The notes beneath the pieces are model-generated. The model searched no databases. It had not been told where the DNA came from and saw nothing but the letters and a program-made list of their open reading frames with translations. Source: Pseudoscleropodium purum (lineage: Eukaryota; Streptophyta; Bryopsida; Hypnales; Brachytheciaceae). Taken from it: a DNA stretch of 64,000 bases. The stretch is from NCBI GenBank assembly GCA_963969395.1, contig OZ017797.1:9114001-9178000 (forward strand), given 5' to 3'. The position numbers and the translations under genes were made by a program. How positions within the stretch are numbered: the stretch's first letter is position 1; every line of letters begins with the position of its first letter. Shown one piece after another: positions 60,329-64,000 of the stretch.

Positions 60329-63300
60329 TTAAGTGGTATCCAGCCAACTCATTTTGATGTTTTCCTTCCCCAGATTACGCATGAACTGTTGGCCGACCCA
60401 GGAGCCTCTCTTCACGAAGACAGCAGGGAATCCAAGAGGAGCTTGCACCTCAGCGTGGAGACCCGGCTGTTTGGTGGGCGCTTCGTACAAATCTCCTGTC
60501 CAGACATGCTCCCACACGTCCCCCCCGCTGGGGAAGTAGGCTTGCACTTGCGTGTACCCTTTGTCCAGCACCGGCACCACCAGAAGCTCAGTTCCCACTA
60601 AGAACTGCTGGTACACGATGGTTTGGACGTGTTGGTCGTCCGGGTAATGGAGGAACAGGTGCCTTACGACAGGCATCCCCACTGCTGCTGCTTCCTGCAT
60701 TTACAAAAAACAACAAAAACGGCAACATATCAGCTTCACAAGTTTCACAGAACCTCATTGGAGCCCATTTCTTGTGGCTTGGCATGCTGTTTCACGTTAC
60801 GTAGTCTACAACCTCATTGGAGTTCATTCATTTCTGTAGAGGCGGCAGACATGCTTTGGAAAGGGAGAGCGCGATTGTATCTCGTAATCTTGACTTCCTT
60901 TGACGTTTGACGTTTTAGAGTTTTTCATTTCAGACACTTGATTGAGCATGATTGAATATGATTCAGCCCTCGAAGCTGTGTCCGGAAATGTGAAAGTAAA
61001 ACTCGTTATGGGAATAACATCGCTTGTCAATTGTCTGGCTAACGATGAAGATATTATAAAAGTATAAATTTAGACTTTAATTAAGAATTTAGACGTTCAA
61101 GGATAATTATCTTGAGTTGTGATTACAGCATTCACAAACTTATCTTTAAGTATTATCAGATGGGAAATGCAAGGCAGCCATACCTTGATCAACTGTCGGC
61201 GGTAAAACTCCCAGGCTCTGTAGATTTTGGCACACCGAGCAAAGTGTCGAAGAGTTGTGTCATTGGAGTAGATCTGCGCATTTGCACCCGGGACATTCCC
61301 CTGTTTCATAATCACACGCCGACGAAGATCAGTTAGACTCGCAGTCTGAATTCGTGACAAATGTGTGACAATCAATCACAGTGTGACAAGATATCAAGAC
61401 ATTCCAAAACGCTGTATTAAGAAAAGGTACATGTAATCACAACCGATTGACGATCACGTGCAATATAGGCACGGAGGTTGTAACATGAAAGAAGAATGGG
61501 AGCCAAGGTTGCCAAGGTTTAGAGTAAAGATATCTTGTATGGGTTCACAACCGATGTTACAAAACCCCATTGATACAGTAACAATTTCGGCACACAGGCA
61601 GCGACATGAAAAGAGGAAGGGGAGTCGAGGGTTTAGGGTTGCAGGGCTGCAAGGTTTAGGGTTTTAAGTTCCAGGTTTCAAAGCAGTTTCCAGGTTGCAC
61701 ACCACTGACCTCATGTGACCGAAAGACGACGGAGAAGGCGTTGAGTTCCATCCACCGAAACAGCAGCTCCTCCGAGCGCCTGTATCGCAGCAATGGCAAG
61801 TCGACAGTGCAATACCCTCCAACGTCGCTGTGGTTGAACGCGTACCCGCTCACTCCACTGGACAGCAAGCCCGTGACAGCGCTCTTAATGCCGTCGTTTC
61901 GTTGCCAGCTGACCATCTGGTCGCCCTCCCAAAACAGCGTCGCCCAGCGAGGGCTGCCGCGGTACCCCGCGCGCATGAAGAACACCAGCTCGTCATTGTC
62001 CTCCTCCAAATCCTCCAAGTCCTTCAAATCCTCTTGAGCTGGTCTTGGATGCCGTGAAGCCAGTTGCTTTGTTGTGCGCTGCTCTTGCTCCCACTCCTCC
62101 ACGAACTCGCGGTTCAGTTCCGCCCAGAGTTCTGGATACCTGTTGCCATGGAATTGGTGAGAGATATCGAGTACATCCCGTACACCCCATTGCAAAATTT
62201 GCAACAATCGGCTCAGCTAGGAGGAACCGGTCGTGGGATCAAAGTGCAGTGGAATTCGAAACGGCTCCCACTCTCCCAGAGACGGAGTGTAATCTTAACG
62301 TGAGGTCAGATACACTACTAAGTATTTACTGTACTAGGTATGCTCAGTATGTATCAAACGATGACGGAGGTCGCCTAACTTTGCCCTCGCTCACGCAAAA
62401 GATGATTCCTTATCTTGGACCTATATCCGTGGACAGGTATTACAGAATGGTATGAACTCCAAACCCTACAAATCATGTGTTTTCGTTTTCTTGGAGAATG
62501 CCACGAGTTTTCCAGAGTGATCGTTAACAATCAACGTAGTCCTATGGCTATCAACTTGGTCCTATTATAATACAGTCTTGCTTACAATCTTGCTTTGGGG
62601 GTTTAGGGTTTAGGGTTTAAGACTTCACTGAGAGTAACTTCAATTCCAACTTACCTGTTGTGAGCAGTGGCGGGATCTTCCCCGGAATGCAAGCAAGCAT
62701 CAAACGGCAACGACTCTCCAAAATCCGCCATCCACCCCCTCACGCCACTCCCCACCATCTCCCTCATGAGCCCCTTGAGCCACCCCTTTGTTTCTGGATT
62801 GCTCAGGTCCAACATTGCTGCCACGAAGCTGGTGATGGGCAGCATGTAGGGCTTCCCTCCGCTGTCCGCCACGGCGTAACCTTCCTCCACGGCCTCCGTG
62901 AAAAGCTCCTTGCGCCCTCTTGGACTTGCAAGCTCCTGGGTCCTTGATTTCGCCACGATGAAGGGGTTCAGGTACGCCATCGTTCGCACGCCGTGGGAGT
63001 GGAGGTCGGAGATTAGCTCTTCCCAGCGGGGGTAGTGGGTGCGGTCCACTTCCCAGTTCCACCATAGCTGCCAACCCACGCTCGTCTTACGTTGCCCGAC
63101 CCAGTCCTAATGCAACCAAGACCAAGACAACAGGACTCCGTTAGCAATTGCAGGGCACCATTAGCAATTTTCAGGGCGCCGTTAGCAATTTCGCCAATAT
63201 GCAAGACAACGAAAAGCACGATGTTGAGAGTAGAATTCGTTGGATTGGCACGATTATCTCTTGGTCATTGGCAACGTTGGTAGCATTTCAATGACGAGGA

Positions 63301-64000
63301 GATCACGGTTTTGAGTTTTGGGGGTCGAGTTCGTTAGACTGACGTGATTTAGCTCCTGATTGGCAACGTCGGTTACATTCCAAGAAAATGAGATCAGGGT
63401 GTTGCAGGACAAGTGTATTAGATTGGCACAATTCGAAGGCGCTATGAGCTCGTGCCCACTGGCAACCTCGGCAACAATTCAACGACAAGGTCACAGAATT
63501 GGGGATCAAATTCGTTCAATTGTCGCGCAAGTCCAGAGCACAACTATCTCCGGCCCATTGGCAACGACTGAAGCATTTAACAAAAAGGACATCACGTTGT
63601 TGAGGGACAAATTCGTTAAATCGGAACGATTCCGAGCGCAAAAACTGGGACATTCCAGTGCACGACGGCACAGGAGAATCCAAAATGTTCAGCTATGGAA
63701 GTTTTGAAGAACTCCATAGTGAATGGCCAGTGATGATAGAATATGATACTCTAGGATACCCAAGCACGCGAGCACTAGTCATGACTTACTTGGAGCCAGA
63801 AGGCCGAAATTGGGACATCATACTCCCTCACTTTGCGCCACACCTCCCTCACAGCGTCGTGACCCCCTTGCATTCCTATGATGGCGCCCTTGGTAATCCA
63901 CGCCGGCAGCGCCCGCATCCGTCCCACTGCCGCCGTGTACTCCTTGATGAGCTCCGACGGCGTTTGCCCGTAGAGTATCCGCCCTTTCATCTCCCCAGCA
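60329..64000 (-). CDS. GH31 glycosidase, YihQ/sulfoquinovosidase-like (5' part outside window)
   Basis: Five exons in gene order, 64000-63790 (partial), 63106-62655, 62139-61710, 61300-61184 and 60694-60329, join in phase to 524 aa and end at TAA 60,331-60,329. Diagnostic blocks are GMQGGHD, SAFWLQDWVGQRKTS-GWQLWWNW, GWMADFGESLPFDA (nucleophile Asp, codon 62,723-62,725), FFMRAGYRGSPRWATLFWEGDQ (acid/base Asp, 61,920-61,922), NHSDVGGY and LFLHYPDDQHVQ. These match bacterial YihQ, which releases sulfoquinovose from sulfolipid-derived glycosides, rather than plant alpha-glucosidases. Four of five sulfosugar-contact positions are kept (Gln, Gln, Trp, Tyr), but the Arg is Gln. An acidic insert (QEDLKDLEDLEEDNDE) precedes the acid/base block. 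Localisation cannot be judged because the N-terminus is missing. Confidence 0.88.
61455..61680. repeat. Imperfect two-copy tandem repeat in an intron of the YihQ-like gene
   Basis: GGCACGGAGGTTGTAACATGAAAGAAGAATGGGAGCCAAGG-TT (from about 61,470) is echoed by GGCACACAGGCAGCGACATGAAAAGAGGAAGGGGAGTCGAGGGTT (from about 61,590), a period near 120 bp. Each copy is followed by telomere-like GGTTTAGGGTT or a decayed form of it. It is non-coding. Confidence 0.55.
62597..62621 (+). repeat. Short interstitial telomere-like tract
   Basis: GGGTTTAGGGTTTAGGGTTTA, about two and a half units of the plant telomere repeat TTTAGGG, lies in intron 3 of the visible YihQ-like exons. Similar single units occur at 61,630-61,668. 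Confidence 0.8.
63185..63660 (+). repeat. ~91-99-bp tandem repeat in an intron of the YihQ-like gene
   Basis: About five degenerate units start near 63,195 (partial), 63,268, 63,359, 63,459 and 63,558. The consensus is approximately ATTGGCAACGTCGG-A-CATT-AA-GA-AAGG--ATCACG-TGTTGAGG, followed by ACAAATTCGTTA-ATTGGCACGATT. The last full units are exactly 99 bp apart, so a plus-strand frame (63,360-63,707) stays open across them and repeats LAT--T-----I--L-DK as a 33-residue unit. It runs antisense to the host gene. Confidence 0.7.

Noticed and set aside
62045..62455. 136-codon plus-strand open frame
   Set aside because: It overlaps, antisense, an exon of the YihQ-like gene whose protein match is strong; the rest falls in an intron.
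32011..64000. The two GH31 genes as a tandem duplicate or functional cluster
   Set aside because: They belong to different GH31 branches with different motifs (WNDMNEP versus WMADFGE) and exon structures, lie on opposite strands and are separated by three unrelated genes.

Overview
This is a nuclear DNA window from a plant. The evidence is split genes with short GT-AG introns, plant-type telomere motifs (TTTAGGG, AAACCCTA) in leaders and introns, a plant-type heteroglycan glucosidase, and Ty1/copia remnants. The background is very AT-rich, the introns are small (about 90-950 bp), and there is a GH31 gene resembling bacterial sulfoquinovosidases. I infer a non-flowering land plant (a bryophyte or another seedless lineage), but the species cannot be fixed from this sequence.

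Layout. Positions 1-29,400 are gene-poor repeat DNA. They hold a complex inverted repeat (58-3,610), a Ty1/copia remnant split by a roughly 10-kb insertion (copia pieces at 5,850-6,304 and 16,287-16,450), a degenerate 97-bp tandem array inside that insertion (9,830-12,760), several TIR-bearing elements and a long foldback hairpin (26,020-26,785). A G-box-rich promoter and GC-richer leader follow (29,490-32,010).

Genes. (1) A 20-exon GH31 alpha-glucosidase of the HGL1 type lies at 32,011-39,582 (+), 997 aa. (2) An Mpo1/YGL010w-like (DUF962) membrane protein lies at 41,140-42,937 (+), with an upstream exon at 40,304-40,601 that could add a transit-peptide-like leader. (3) An unrecognised single-exon coiled-coil protein with three 27-aa repeats lies at 47,011-47,868 (-). 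(4) UTP6, a U3 snoRNP/SSU processome subunit, lies at 53,769-57,302 (+), 7 exons, 636 aa, with a telo-box leader. (5) The 3' part of a GH31 gene of the YihQ/sulfoquinovosidase type lies at 60,329 to beyond 64,000 (-).

The genes are independently spaced and form no operon or obvious cluster. Two act on sugars (genes 1 and 5), but they belong to different GH31 branches and are not tandem duplicates. The most interesting points are four. The sulfoquinovosidase-like enzyme keeps four of five expected sulfosugar-binding positions but has Gln in place of the key Arg. The Mpo1-like gene may have an N-terminal extension. A copia remnant is interrupted by a 10-kb insertion carrying decayed unknown ORFs and a palindrome-bearing satellite. 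Finally, there is a near-perfect foldback hairpin. All gene models were built by hand from reading frames, splice signals and remembered family sequences; no search was run.
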